A stretch of DNA of 64,000 nucleotides, taken from the NCBI GenBank assembly GCA_963691705.1, contig OY829539.1, forward strand, positions 6,698,501-6,762,500. The letters run 5' to 3'. The DNA is from Viola odorata. Lineage: Eukaryota > Streptophyta > Magnoliopsida > Malpighiales > Violaceae. The notes under the pieces were generated by a model. That model had not been told where the DNA came from, did no database searches, and saw only the letters and a list, made by a program, of their open reading frames with translations. The translations under genes and the position numbers were made by a program. This document shows positions 50,144-61,956 of the stretch, in pieces. Position 1 is the first letter of the stretch. Each line of letters begins with the position of its first letter.

Positions 50144-52099
50144 AAGCCTGAGTCCTCGGGAAGAATGCTAATCTGGGCTCTTGAACTCGAGCAATACGGG
50201 CTGTGGTATCAGTCTCGGCCATCTGTAAAGGCTCAAATCTTGGCAGATTTTATAGCGGAATGCACCTTTACGGAAGATCCGTTAACAGACGTACCCGAAG
50301 AGGAATGGGGTGATTTGGATCTCCCATTTCTGAAGACTTATACGGACCTCTGGATCATTCATGTAGATGGAGCTAAAAATCAAGAATTGGCTGGAGCAGG
50401 AATCTTTATAAATGGGCCAAACGATATGCGAATACAATACGCTATCCGAATCCTGCAGCCATTACCCAATAATGCGGCAGAATATGAGGCGTTACTAGCC
50501 GGACTCCGGATAGGGAGAAGCCTTTCTTCCAAAGGTAGGCACGATACCGGAAGAACAGGAGACCTGCGTCTGAAAATTTGCGGCGACTCCAAACTAGTGA
50601 TCGACCAAGTCTTGGGGCGCTCTCAAGCTCGGAAGCCCATCATGGTCCAGTATCTCGCCAAAGTGATGCGGGAGCTATTAGAAATAAAGAAAGAAGACAT
50701 GCAAGTCAGTTTTGAGCACATTCCCCGAGAGGAAAATGCCGAAGCCGACAACCTTGCCAAGCTGGCTGCAAACCCGGAAGCATCCATACTCAAAGGCGTG
50801 TATTACCGAGAATTACCTGTACCCTCCTTCATGGAAGAGCAAGCATCTCTGTGTGTGGAAGAACTCGAGAACGACTGGCGAGTCCCCATAATCAAATACT
50901 TAAAACACGAAGAACTGCCTGAGAATATCGCTGAAAAGAAAAGAGTGCTGAGACAGGTAGCTCGCTGTACGTATTATGACGGGGACCTGGTTCGAAGATG
51001 CTTTTCGCACCCAGCAGCCAAATGCATAACTGAACAAGAGGGTCTTCACACGTTACGCGAAATTCATGAAGGGATATGCGTTATGCATATATCGGGCTGC
51101 ACCCTGGCTGCACAAGTCTTCAGATCTGGATTCTATTGGCCCACTATCCGGAAAGATTACCACGACTATGTGCAAACTTGCCCGAAATGTCAGGAGTTCT
51201 CTAAAATTCCTCGATGTCCCGCCACTGAAATATCCGAGATCATCGCTCCTTGTCCTTTTGCTAAATGGGGGATCGATATCCTGGGTCCGTTCCCAAAGGC
51301 AAGGTCCCAACTAAAATTTGTAATAGTGGCAGTGGACTACTTTACGAAGTGGGCGGAGGCTGAAGCGGTCACCAACATCACGGCGGAAAAAACTTGGCGT
51401 TTCTTCAAGCACGAAGTTATCATGAGGTTTGGCGTACCTCGTATCCTAATCAGCGATAATGGGGCACAGTTCACCAGCCAATTCTTTAAAGACCAATGCT
51501 CGGAATTCTGGATAGAGCAACGATTCTCTTCCGTGGCTCACCCCCAAACCAATGGACAAGCAGAAGTGACAAATCGGAGCATCCTCAGTGGCATCAAGAA
51601 AAATCTGGAGGGGTCTAAAAAGAAATGGGCTGACGAGCTGCCATACGTGATGTGGGCGTACCGCATGACCGTTAAAACCAGTACAGGAGAAACACCTTTC
51701 GCATTGGCATTCGGAACCGAGGTTGTTACACCGGTAGAAATCCGTACCATGAGCCTGCGAGTGGCCCACTTCCGAGAGGAGCTGAATGAGGAAAGGTTAC
51801 GAGCTAACCTTGACGCGTTACCGGAGGTCCGAGTAGAAACCCTCATGAAAACGCAACACTACAAACGAAAGATGGCCCGTTACCATAACAGACGCATCAA
51901 AGAACGGTTGCTAAAGGCAGGTGACCTGGTGCTCAGAGACAAACGAGCGGCTGGTCAACGTATGGGGAAGCTCAGCCCAAACTGGGATGGACCATATCGT
52001 GTTACCCGAGTTATCGGAAAAGGAGCCTATCACCTGGAGACACTCGATGGTACTCCCCTATCTAACTCTTGGAATATTGCTCATTTGAAATTATATTAA
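50144..52099 (+). CDS. pol: H RNase H-integrase
   Basis: Continues after the TGA in the same frame and is open to 52099. RNase H has HVDGAKNQELAGAG near 50365 and AEYEALLAG near 50480. The integrase CPKCQEF is near 51185, the core GIDILGPFPKA near 51275, DNGAQFTSQF near 51460 and [10 protein letters not shown] near 51540. Closely similar to C. Confidence 0.85.
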   Translation, partial: KPESSGRMLIWALELEQYGLWYQSRPSVKAQILADFIAECTFTEDPLTDVPEEEWGDLDLPFLKTYTDLWIIHVDGAKNQELAGAGIFINGPNDMRIQYAIRILQPLPNNAAEYEALLAGLRIGRSLSSKGRHDTGRTGDLRLKICGDSKLVIDQVLGRSQARKPIMVQYLAKVMRELLEIKKEDMQVSFEHIPREENAEADNLAKLAANPEASILKGVYYRELPVPSFMEEQASLCVEELENDWRVPIIKYLKHEELPENIAEKKRVLRQVARCTYYDGDLVRRCFSHPAAKCITEQEGLHTLREIHEGICVMHISGCTLAAQVFRSGFYWPTIRKDYHDYVQTCPKCQEFSKIPRCPATEISEIIAPCPFAKWGIDILGPFPKARSQLKFVIVAVDYFTKWAEAEAVTNITAEKTWRFFKHEVIMRFGVPRILISDNGAQFTSQFFKDQCSEFWIEQRFSSVAHPQTNGQAEVTNRSILSGIKKNLEGSKKKWADELPYVMWAYRMTVKTSTGETPFALAFGTEVVTPVEIRTMSLRVAHFREELNEERLRANLDALPEVRVETLMKTQHYKRKMARYHNRRIKERLLKAGDLVLRDKRAAGQRMGKLSPNWDGPYRVTRVIGKGAYHLETLDGTPLSNSWNIAHLKLY

Positions 52100-53229
52100 C
52101 CTAGACCTTGAACTATCTATACCTTTGACTGATGCCAACCCTAACCTTAGCTAACGCTCCCTGAGAGAGCTTCCTTGGGTGTTTGTGGTTGCTTTTTTTG
52201 CAGATAGAAAAGGGGGCACCTGGGAGTGAAAAGTCCTATCCTTGTGAATGTCGGTCCTGATCAGATGGCTCACTAAGTGAGGGCACGACCCAGGATGACT
52301 TGAACTAGCGTTGGGATTGAAAGATCCCGAGCGCCCCCGGGGAGTGAAAAGTCTTATCCTTGTGAATACCGGTCCTGATCAGATGGCTCACTAAGTGAGG
52401 GCACAACCCGGGAATCCCTGGGAGTGAAAAGCCCTTTTCTTGTAATGACCGTTCTCGTAGAGACGGCCCATCAAGACAAGGCACGCCCCAAGGAAATAGT
52501 AACTCCGTTCTAGAAATGAAAAGTCCCCTCTTAGTGACCGGACTAGTGTAGTGGGTCCACTAAGTAAGGGCATGATTCTAGACGTGAGGACAACGCCTGA
52601 AAGTGAAAAGTCCTATCCTTGTGATGGCCTGTCCCGATCCGACGGCTCACTAAGTGAGGGCACTTTCCAGGCCGATCGTGGAAAGATGGAAACGCAAAAA
52701 TCGTGAAATTCCAGCTAGTAACTACAAGTGTAATCCCTAGTGAAGTAGAGCTGACGGAAAAGCGATTCATGCAGTTTCCATACTAATGCCCTATGACGGC
52801 AGTGGAAAGGCTCCTACGGGTAACTACTATCTCTTGTAACCCGTTATGCTACTGATGGTTTACAATTGAGAATGTGCAGAATACCTTTCGAGTAGCGGAA
52901 AGATTGATGACTGCACAAGCGGCAATACTATGAGGCTCGCCGGGAAAGCTAACCCGATACTGACCTCAGCGATATCTGTTGCTGAAACGCTACGAGCCTG
53001 CCCGAGAGAGTAAGCATATTATATCACCCGGATGGTAGCGACGCCCTGGGGGTTTCAGAAAGTAAAAGCTAAAGAAAGAGAAAAGGCAGCAGCAAAGATA
53101 TAAACTGTTTAAATGCATAAAAGTGCCTTAGAGAGGTCACAAGTTCCAGAGAACAAAACAATAATGTCGCGGAGGTAAAAAACAAAAAGCACGATGGCTG
53201 CAAAAGAGGCGGCAAAGCTTGGGAATGTG
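52100..53229. repeat. Convergent junction of H with five-unit repeat array
   Basis: No gene. Units start near 52222, 52340, 52421, 52516 and 52600. The best share GAGTGAAAAGTCCTATCCTTG, or variants, and GATGGCTCACTAAGTGAGGG; spacing is irregular (about 80-120 bp). Same element-relative orientation as in C. Confidence 0.72.
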
Positions 53230-55572
53230 TCAACCCTCGGGGTTCCTCCGTTTCCAACCCTCCGCCTTAGCTCGGCGGAAACCCGCTTCATTAAGGTCGG
53301 CAGACTTCTGTTTGAAGGCCTTTGTGACCTCGTCACCTTTGTACGCATCTGCTCCATGGGCCTCTTCAAAACAGTCAACCAAGATAGTGGCCGTCCGCTC
53401 GACGTGCCACAGGCTCTTATCGGCTGATTCCTCCGTCAGAGAAGCTCTCTCTTCCTCCAAGGCCACTTTCTCCCTTGCCAAGGATGACTTCTCTCCTTCC
53501 AGCACGGCATTCTTTGCATCAAGGGTGGACACTTGCCCTGACAGCTCCTGCTGAGCCAGTAACAATCTAGTGCGTTCCTCCAGCAGCTTATTCTTTTCAT
53601 TTCACTCTTGCAAAAGTTCAGAAAGGGACGCGGTGAGAGAAGCAGCCTGACACTGTACGTGCTCTGTCCAGTAGTGAAATTTCACAAAATTGGAAAAAAG
53701 ATTAGAGCGTAGCAAATTCTCCTTATCATCATCTGTCTGTGAAAGGAAAGCTTCCCGCTCAGCGGCGGACGACAGTATTTGGGCTGCCAAGATCGCCCCC
53801 AAGAGCCGCTAAACCTGTATTGCGAAAATCATATAAGCCCACTTGGTGAGTCACAGTACCAGGCTCACTCGAGGAACTTAGGTCCGCAGAATAGTCGAAG
53901 GTGGAGGGCCCTTCGCCACAACGTTGCGATAAAGGAATGCTTGAGGGCACAAAGGCCAGAGGGACAGGAGGGCGGACTTGAGAAGAAGAACCCCTTTAGA
54001 CGGCATAGGAACCGTGAGGGTGGTAGCCCGAAAAGTCCTGTAAACCTTCATGATAGCCCAAGTTAGGACCGTATGTATGAACAGGCCCACCGAAGGAATT
54101 GGGTGAAACCCCGAAAGTCTCAGTCGTACCCATGTTCACAAGAAACCCAGAAGGGTGAGTCTGGGAAGCATCCATAGAAACAAAGGTGTTGTCCGGTCCG
54201 ACTTCCGCCTCGGCAACAGTAGAAGATAAGCTTTCACCCTCTCCCTCCGGCCGGGACCTCTTCTTAGAGCCAACCAACACATAACCCATGTCCATCTCGC
54301 CTAGGGGGGCGCGGAAGTAGAAACAGCGGCAGTATTCTGCAAGGAACCCAGCAGAAACACTGATAAGAGAAACGGGTAAAATAACGCCCGACATCAAGGT
54401 ATAACGTATCGTGGATAAAAAGCACACTCACAACAGTTGTGTCAAGAGGAGGCACTTCAGAAGAAGCTGCCGCGTCTGGAGAAGGAGTGAGAGCAGCAAC
54501 ACTCCTGGTTCTTCTCTTCCTCTTTCCTTTGTCAGGAACCCTAGGGGTTTTAGAAGGAGACGGCCGAGCGGAAGGGGCAGCGACGGTTACAATAGGAATA
54601 CCCGAAGGGATGTTGGTATTCCCCTCACCGGCTGAGGAAGAAGATACTTGAGCAAGGCTCACAGAAATAGCAGGTCGAATAGTGGAGTTATCGGCAGCTT
54701 CCGTAGAGGTGGCCTTCTCTTTTTCTTCTCTTTCCTGGGCTCTTTTCAGTCGCCTCCTAACGCTTTCAGGCTTATAGTTGGGATCTATCGCTGCATGATG
54801 ACAAAATAATGTTAGCATTAGTATCAGTGATAATAAAGAAGGAAGCGACTCGACACTCACGTCTAACGCAGGCCTTCATATTGACTCTGCATGCCACATA
54901 GCGGATATGAACGTTGATTTCCAGTTGAAGAAGTTTGTCTAACCAGCCTTGTTCGCGCGGAGGAAGAGTCTCCGGCCGACCCCAGACGTTGTCCTTAACG
55001 TCTTGGTTAAACCCAGACCACCACCAGGAACTGGGGTCTTTAGGAAGATCTATCACAAAGAACTCTTTCTTCCAAGCATCAACAGAGGACTCAATATGGA
55101 GAAGTTTCCAAGTGAAGGACCTGAGTGAGTCATCGTCATAACGGGGCGATATCGTTATCACTCCCCGACACTTCATCAGCTTAAAAACTGATTTAAGCAG
55201 TAAAAGGGAAGGGGAAGTGATCCCCTTATATTTACAAAGTTCTAAGAAGGCACAAACGCAGCAGTATGCATTTGGAGCTAATTGAACAAGATTCAAATCG
55301 CAGACAATGAGCAACTGTTTTATGAAAGAGTTGATGGGAAGCTGGAAACCGTAACGGAACATTTGTGTATACAGGACCCTACGCTTGCCCGTCAAAATGC
55401 TATTCAAGCGTACCGACTCAGGGGCAATGGTGGCCTTGTAACCATCAGAGATAACAACATTATGTGCGGCTAAATGCTCACTTAGAGCGACCTCAGAGGT
55501 GATACTACTAACTGTAACATCCATCTTTTTCTCATCGGCATATCTCGACTCAGAACGGCGAGTCTTAGCCAT
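53230..55572 (-). pseudogene. H antisense gene 2 (Transposase_28-like), broken
   Basis: Homologue of C antisense gene 2. Exon 1 55572-54861 (712 nt, same as C), exon 2 54790-54432, exon 3 from 54336; GT-AG borders are kept. Exon 3 is frameshifted near 54307. A stop lies near 53998 and further shifts near 53950-53800 and 53600. Domains match C: MFRYGFQLPI near 55350, basic exon 2 with KGKRKRRTRS, and a C-terminal coiled coil. No intact protein can be made. Confidence 0.82.
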
Positions 55573-55741
55573 GGCAGAAATAAAAAAGTAAAGATGAAGA
55601 AGACGACGAAAGAAAAGATGAGGTACCTTTAAAGAGAAAGCGCTTCGAGAACCTTGAACTGTGGAAAGAAAATAAGACGGCTAGAGAAAGTATGAAGAAA
55701 GCAGAACGGCCAAAGTAAGCAAAAGAAAACAAGTATTGGGT

Positions 55742-55747
55742 TTTATA
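55742..55747 (-). promoter_or_regulatory. TATA box of H antisense gene 2
   Basis: TATAAA on the minus strand, 170 bases before the ATG, the same spacing as in C. Confidence 0.6.
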
Positions 55748-56244
55748 ATCCTAATAGCCAAAGAAACGACAGACGTTGCAGTCGTTGCGTGAGAGGATCA
55801 CTAGGAAAAGACTCAAGCAATGAGTACAATTCTAGAAAGAGCGCGGCAACGCTTCGATTTTGCTAAAATTATAGAGCACGCTAGCCCATGGCGCCATAAA
55901 AAATAGACACGTGTGTCTATGCCAGGATGACTTTTCTCCCGCATCTATGAGAAGATCGTAAGCATTAAATGCTCTGAAAAGAAAGGATTTTTTTAAAATA
56001 AGACAAGAGCGATACTACACTAGAGAAGATAACGCGGAATGGCGTTAACCAAGCCGGTATCCTCCGGGATAACGTGGAAAAGCAAAGCAAAGATTATTTA
56101 TTATCTAAAAATGAAGTGCAAATATCGTTTCGCACGGAAAGGCGTTATTACAATACAAGAAAAAGTGAATAAATGGGAAAATCTTCCCAGAGAATCAGCC
56201 TTGACCAGTCGATGGCCGGCACAGATATCGCTGCCACCATTCGC
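55748..56244. other. Spacer between H antisense genes 2 and 1
   Basis: Holds upstream sequence of gene 2 and the 3' end of gene 1. No gene seen. Confidence 0.5.
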
Positions 56245-58456
56245 CTACTCCTCCCCGAGAGAAAGAAAATCTCCCTCGCTTTCGCCTAAAGACTTTATCT
56301 TCTTGGAAGTATAATCAGACAGCTTGGTCAAATCAACAGTTCCCTGGCGATAGAGATCTTTAAAGCCAGTGATACAGACCTCCATAGTCTTATTTTTCCA
56401 CCAAGCTATTCTCGAAGGTACTTTGGCCAAATCCGCATCACGAGACAATCTCTTCACGAAGGAGAGAGTTCCTTTTGTCGGCCGCCACTAGTTTCGCCTC
56501 CAGTAGCTCCACTTTAGCCTTCCCTTTGGATCTTTCTCGTGCAAGATCGGCGTGGCACTCGTTCAACTCTGCCCGGGTACGATCATGAAGCTTGGACAGC
56601 TCTGTTACCTTCGCCAAAGCGGCATCTAATTGTTCCGTCGAATCGGGAGAGCGTCGAACCTTGCCGCTCTGATCCTCGAGAAAATAGTTTAGCTCGCGAA
56701 AGCTGGCCAGCATATCATTCAGGAGACGTGTATGTTGAACTTCAGGAGGGCGCTGCAGGAACTCTTCCTTGTCCTTCGAAGAACTGAACATCTGGCCCAC
56801 TATGGTCCCTACCGGCTCATCTCGCGATAGCGGTTCTGATATCCCTAAAGCACGAAGCCCGTCAGTACCGAAAGGCGACAGATCCAGCTGAAACGCAGCA
56901 TCTCCTTGAGGGCCTTGAGGGGAAAGTTTGGCGATAAAGGGAGGAGAGCAACTCTTTACGGAATTACCAACGCCCGAGATCGACGAAAGGAATAAAGGCT
57001 GAGGTTTCTTCGAGACAGGATTAGGAGGAGCGCTTGGGTTTGAAACCGGCACGGTCACGTCCGGAATACAGGAGGAAATCAGAGAATCAGGGCCACCGGA
57101 TGGCAAAGGTGGGTCCACCGCCGCGGAAACCTCATCAGTGTTGGAAGGAACAATGGAAGGTGCTTTGAGAACCTCCACCACTCGCGAGGTACTCGCAATA
57201 GGACAAGTATCGACCTTAGTGGGGAGAACTGCGTTAACTCCTTTTAAAGGAGGAATGGAGGGACCAGTTTTTTCTTTCCGGATTTTCTTTTTAAGACGCT
57301 CCATTTCAGCGGCCATATCCTCACTATTGTCCTCGGATGACTCAGCCACTGGGTCATTTTTCCTCGCCCTAAGCTTCATCTGTTGGGCAAGGGTGGCGTG
57401 ACGCAGTTCGGAACTAGTATCCATGCTCTCGTTATCGCTGTCAATCATTTCAGTCACAGGACGACTCGAAGACACCCCCCTACCCCGAAGTGGCAACCAA
57501 TTCTCAAGAAAACGAAAAGATTGGGCGGAAATGTTGCGCGCTGCAACAGTCTTAATCCTCCTTTTCCTCGGCGGGATAGTTGGATGGCTGGAACTTTCGG
57601 GCAGGGGAGAAGGAGGTAACGTCTGGAGCGGTACCACGTTTAGTGGAGTGTTATTTCCACCGGAAGAACAACCCTCCGTGCTGCCTGTCAACGGAATATA
57701 TTAATATAACAAGTCAAGTGAAGCGATAACGCAGCAAAAGAAAAACTCACCAACGACACATTCTTTCAAGGGTCTGAACCGAGCAAATTCCCTAATGCAG
57801 AAAGGCCCTTCTATCTCTAACAGAGCAGAAACATGGGACACATCGGTGCTAGATAGCACTTCTGGGTTTTTCCCATCAGCACTAGCAATCCTCTGATTAA
57901 AGCCTCCGCGCCACCAGCGGGACGGCAGTCGAAGGTTGAAGAAGCCATTTTTCCAATTATCCACGTTTTCTTCAAAACCTTGGAAGTTTCGCTAGAAAAA
58001 TCGCACGACGGCGTCGTTCCACCTAGGAGTGATATCCACCAAACAGGCACGACAACTCAACTTGAAAAATGTACGGAATAGATCAAGGGATGGAGTGAAA
58101 ATACGCTTCATCTCGCATGACCGAAGGAATGCATAAATCCCACACCAGGAAGGCGGAGTTATTTGAACCGGATTGAGGTCGTAGTGGTCTAGCAGCTTCA
58201 TCAGAGAAGTATGAAGCGGGAGATGAAATCCATAGAGGAACATCTTGAAGTAAACCAGCCGAAACGTTCCCCACATGGCGTCATGAAGCCAAATATCTTT
58301 CGTAGGAATATATGGGCGACAACCCAAGGGGAAGGTGATACCGTTCTCCTCTAACTCCGCCCTCAAAACTTCATCACAATCGAAAATACTACGAACCCTC
58401 CTAGCCTCGAGATCTATGGGATTTTCGACTCTTGTAGAAGCTCCAATATGAGACAT
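56245..58456 (-). pseudogene. H antisense gene 1 (Transposase_28-like), broken
   Basis: Homologue of C antisense gene 1. The start is the ATG at 58456. Exon 1 58456-57751 has an in-frame TAG at 57994-57992 where C has TGG. Exon 2 begins at 57684 and is frameshifted near 56455, just before the SRDADLAKVPSRIAWWKNKT segment. The intron 57750-57685 is 66 bp, equal to C. Domain order as in C. Confidence 0.82.
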
Positions 58457-58645
58457 AAGGAATTGGGAAAATAAACTACGGAAAAAGAGAGACAAAATAC
58501 CTGGAAGGGGTAGCCAGAGAACAGACCGTCGTCGCCGGCGAGCAGTTGTGAAGACTCTCCTCGAGCAAGAAGAAACACAAGAGAAAGAGAAAGTGTGAGA
58601 AATTGCAGAATATTAGCAAAAATGATGAAAGAGAATAGGGTTTCC

Positions 58646-58651
58646 CTTATA
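58646..58651 (-). promoter_or_regulatory. TATA box of H antisense gene 1
   Basis: TATAAG on the minus strand inside CCCTTATAAGGG, about 190 bases before the ATG, matching C. Confidence 0.55.
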
Positions 58652-58928
58652 AGGGTTCAGCTTGAAGAAGAAGACAGCCTGTAAAATTGAAACACGTGCC
58701 GAGCAGAAAGAGACGCGTGGATAGTCACTTATGTCTTTCAGAAAAGACAGTTATTTACTAGAAATAAAAAGACAGTTGCACTCGGCTATTGATCTCCCTC
58801 GGCGATAACCCATGACGTTTGAAGAAGTGAGTTAGAAAGGCGATAAGGGAACCAAAGAAAAGGGAAGATTATCTTATTCATTTTCGGAAAGCCATACGAC
58901 ATCTACAAAGAGACGAAGACATTCTAAA

Positions 58929-59348
58929 CTAATCACCCTCAGACCAAGAGATACCATAGCAATAAACTACATCATCATCCGAGAGCGATGGCTCCCTGCT
59001 AAAGGGAGGGAAAGGCTCTTCCTTCCTCTTTCCCACGTGTATCAGTGATCGGTTGGGATCCTCTTTTGTGGTCGACATCGCCGTTTCAGCGCTCGCGGAG
59101 GGGAGAACTATTTTTGGCAAGACACGGGGAGGAAGAGAGGGTTTATCCCCCTTTTCAGCAGAAGAGGCATGGTACTTAAAAAGTGGTGCAGACACTTTTG
59201 AGGCATTTTTCCTCTGCCTCTTGCATCCCCGCCGGCGAACGAACGGCCTCCACGGAGGCAACGGGGGAGGGTTGTCTGAGTCTGGCGAAGTTGGAGGAGT
59301 TGGCAGAGAATCCCGCGCCGCTGTATCCAAAAAATAAGAGTCAGCCAT
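58929..59348 (-). CDS. H antisense gene b (about 139 aa)
   Basis: Start is the ATG at 59348 (MADSYFLD). Conserved with C gene b at the start, in the PPWRPFVRRRG patch and in the tail DDDVVYCYGISWSEGD; the central part is divergent. The frame is open upstream of the ATG but similarity starts there. Function unknown. Confidence 0.72.
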   Translation of the reverse strand: MADSYFLDTAARDSLPTPPTSPDSDNPPPLPPWRPFVRRRGCKRQRKNASKVSAPLFKYHASSAEKGDKPSLPPRVLPKIVLPSASAETAMSTTKEDPNRSLIHVGKRKEEPFPPFSREPSLSDDDVVYCYGISWSEGD

Positions 59349-59417
59349 GAGATCACAGGCGATCTGCCAAGAAGAAAAATAAACAAGAAGATGACCAGAA
59401 ATGAGGGAAAGGATCCC

Positions 59418-59425
59418 TTTAAATA
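59418..59425 (-). promoter_or_regulatory. TATA-like box of H antisense gene b
   Basis: TATTTAAA on the minus strand, 70 bases before the ATG; TATTTAA in C. Confidence 0.5.
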
Positions 59426-59732
59426 GCCAAAAGAGGGGGAAAAGCTTTTGATCTCCCAACACGACTTTTGAGAACTGACACGCGTACAACTTGGAGTACA
59501 AATCTAGATTTACAGTCACGCCTGTTGAAATCTCCCCCAGATCGAGGAAAACTGAAAATTGGCCCAATCGGCGGATAGAGAGGTGGCGGCGCAGAATTAA
59601 TGTGGAACGGTTAGTGGGGAAACCATCCAGTGACTGACTCATTTTCAGTTGGGCTGAGAATGCCTCCAATCGAAAAAAGACAAAGGACGCATTAAAGAAG
59701 AAGAATAGTGATTAAGGGCACAACGAAACCAA

Positions 59733-59742
59733 TTTATTTATT
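59733..59742 (-). terminator. Poly(A) signal of H antisense gene a
   Basis: AATAAATAAA on the minus strand, 74 bases after the stop, as in C. Confidence 0.6.
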
Positions 59743-59815
59743 ATGGCCTAATGGCCGAAAGGTACAGCCGCATAACTAGGAGAAAAGAAAAAAGACTCAA
59801 AGGGAGCCACCGCCG

Positions 59816-60193
59816 TCAGGCATCAGAACCAGCGTCCTCGGGAATTTTGGGAATGTCTCTCAGAGAGTCCATGACCAGAGTCAGGTCGGCAGAGGTGACC
59901 CTCATCCCCTTCAAGCAACACCCCAGTATGTCCTTGCGCTGCTGCAGCATGGCGATTACCACCTGAATCCGAGCGATGGAGGTGGCCAACCTCGACACGC
60001 TCTCTAAAGGACTGAAATCCTCCAGAGACGTGGCTCCCAGCCTGGAATGGAGTGGGGTCAGCATCCCTTGCAGCTCCAGGATGTCCTCGGAAGTCTTGAC
60101 CAGCATGTTCTCTAGGAACCCAACGTCACCATCATTGAGGTTCTTGAGAGTGTGGCCCTTGGAAAGGAGAAATTTTTTAGTCAAATGATCCAT
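59816..60193 (-). CDS. H antisense gene a (125 aa)
   Basis: The ATG at 60193 gives a 125-aa protein with the same length and ends as C gene a. By eye roughly 85-90 percent of residues are identical, with mostly conservative changes. It is intact although the large antisense genes and gag-pol of H are broken. Helical, no recognised domain. Confidence 0.8.
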   Translation of the reverse strand: MDHLTKKFLLSKGHTLKNLNDGDVGFLENMLVKTSEDILELQGMLTPLHSRLGATSLEDFSPLESVSRLATSIARIQVVIAMLQQRKDILGCCLKGMRVTSADLTLVMDSLRDIPKIPEDAGSDA

Positions 60194-60243
60194 GATGCGA
60201 ATTTCCAAAGATGAGGAGAGCGTGGGTGGAGAAAGCCCCCTGA

Positions 60244-60249
60244 TTTATA
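60244..60249 (-). promoter_or_regulatory. TATA box of H antisense gene a
   Basis: TATAAA on the minus strand inside CCTATAAATCAGG, 51 bases before the ATG. Confidence 0.6.
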
Positions 60250-60998
60250 GGCTCCGAGAAAAGGGCCTGGGGAAAAAAGGAGGTCCTCAAAAGACGAGCC
60301 ATCCCGTTACCCTCGAACGCCGATGGACCTGAAACGGAAACGAAGGTCGACGTTCGTATACTACCAACGATGCAGATATTCGAAGGGGTACGAGATAGAA
60401 TCCTGAAAAATGCCAAAAGGCACGATTTACGGGTGGCCATGACGTAAAAGCCATACGGTTGTCGGTGTTCACAGTATAAGGCCGCGTCGATGTCGCAGGT
60501 AGCTCCAAGCAGCATAAAGCCTCGTCGATATCTCAGGTATCTAGTGATATAAAGCCGCGCAAATCGTAGGCAGCTGATGGCATAAAACCGTGTCAATATC
60601 GCTGTTTCCTTAAGCGGAAAGGAAAGACAGAGCCTGCGCTGTCTCAAAATCCCTGTAAGTGCAAAGTTGGTTAATTTCTCCATGAATACCTATCTCCTCT
60701 ATGTGTTTGGAGTTCACCCAAAAGGATTGATGGACCCAGAACGTATGCAAGCCTATGGTATGACCTGGTCGCAATCCACGGCACGAACAAATTTACAACC
60801 TTCTAAGCCCTGCTGATGGATCAGGTAGAATAATATCGCTAGACGAAAGCGACGCCCTAATGGCTACGGGCGGGATATCGGCATCTCTCGCTGGTTCCTT
60901 GATAATCTGTGAGGGCAGGACCCTCACCTAAGATTCCAGACATGGACAGGGAATGACAGCCCTTGGTAAACACTCGGGCTAGTTTTCAGTTGGGCTTA
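60250..60998. other. H spacer between antisense genes and 3' LTR
   Basis: About 750 bases, no gene. It matches C 14806-15511 in parts (ending AGTTTTCAGTTGGGCTTA next to the LTR; the reverse complement is at 14806 in C). No clear polypurine tract is seen at the LTR edge. Confidence 0.5.
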
Positions 60999-61134
60999 TG
61001 ATAACCATTAAGGCAATCCTAAGGGCATTTCTGTAATTATGACCCCTGCCGAAGAGGGAGTCCCACGAGCCTTGTCGGACATTTAAGCTATCGCTACCGG
61101 ACCTTGAAGCGTTTACTGGGATGGTCGACATCAG

Positions 61135-61166
<32 letters not shown>

Positions 61167-61607
61167 AGGTCTCACGCGTCTCTTAACGCACGGCATCATC
61201 CCATCCTAGGGACCTATAGAGATATCACCCCCGGCATGATCATAGGTATCGCCCCCGGAACCCTCCTCGGAGACATCAACCTTGACGTTACCTCAGGTAT
61301 CGCTGATGACATCGGGTTCAGGTATCGCCCGTGACGTCATCAGGAGCGACGTCTCACCTGGATATCGCCTTACGTCCAGCTATCGCCTCCAGTGGCCTAT
61401 AAATACCCCTTAATGAAAAACATCAAGTAAGCCAGAATTCACTTACTAGAACCGCTGCTATTTTTGAACCACTTACTGACTTAAGCATCGGAGTGTCTAC
61501 GCCGGAGCCCCCCCTCCGGCGCCTTGCAGGTGAGTTTGACGGCAACTACAGCAACTCTGACCATCGGAAGTCACCATCCCGATCGCACAAGAGATAGAAT
61601 CTTAACA
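60999..61607 (+). repeat. H 3' LTR (609 bp)
   Basis: Mate of 45590-46172. It carries a 30-base poly-G (61136-61165) and the stem arms CGCCGGAG (61500-61507) and CTCCGGCG (61514-61521). Followed by TTGAT. Confidence 0.95.
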
Positions 61608-61821
61608 TTGATAGAATTAGGCTATGGTATGGTTCGTGTGGTACAAATGTTTGACAAGTTAATAAAAAGATGAGAAAAAACCCCAAAATAATTAAAAATT
61701 AGGAAAATAAAAAAATCATGAAAAATAATGTGGGTCATACACAATAAAATCTAGGCATATCCATTGTTTTACATTTTACAATATAGCACGAGATTAATTA
61801 AATACAAGCAAAACAACTCAA

Positions 61822-61839
61822 AATAATAATAATAATAAC

Positions 61840-61890
<51 letters not shown>
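61822..61890. repeat. AAT microsatellite
   Basis: About 23 units of AAT with one interruption (AAC near 61838). Any translated tyrosine run here is an artefact. Confidence 0.95.
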
Positions 61891-61892
<2 letters not shown>

Positions 61893-61956
61893 CCTCTCCA
61901 TTTCAAACTAAATAATTTGTAAAAGTATAGTTTTTTTAAAAGGAAACTTATATACT

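Larger units (their letters stand above)
45590..61607 (+). mobile_element. Element H: complete Tat-type Ty3/gypsy retrotransposon with four antisense genes
   Basis: 16,018 bp with LTRs of 583 and 609 bp and perfect TTGAT duplications (45585-45589 and 61608-61612). Same plan as C: gag-pol in sense, convergent repeat region, then four antisense genes. LTRs differ at more than a dozen sites plus a poly-G length change, so it is older than C. Gag-pol and the two large antisense genes are broken. Confidence 0.95.
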
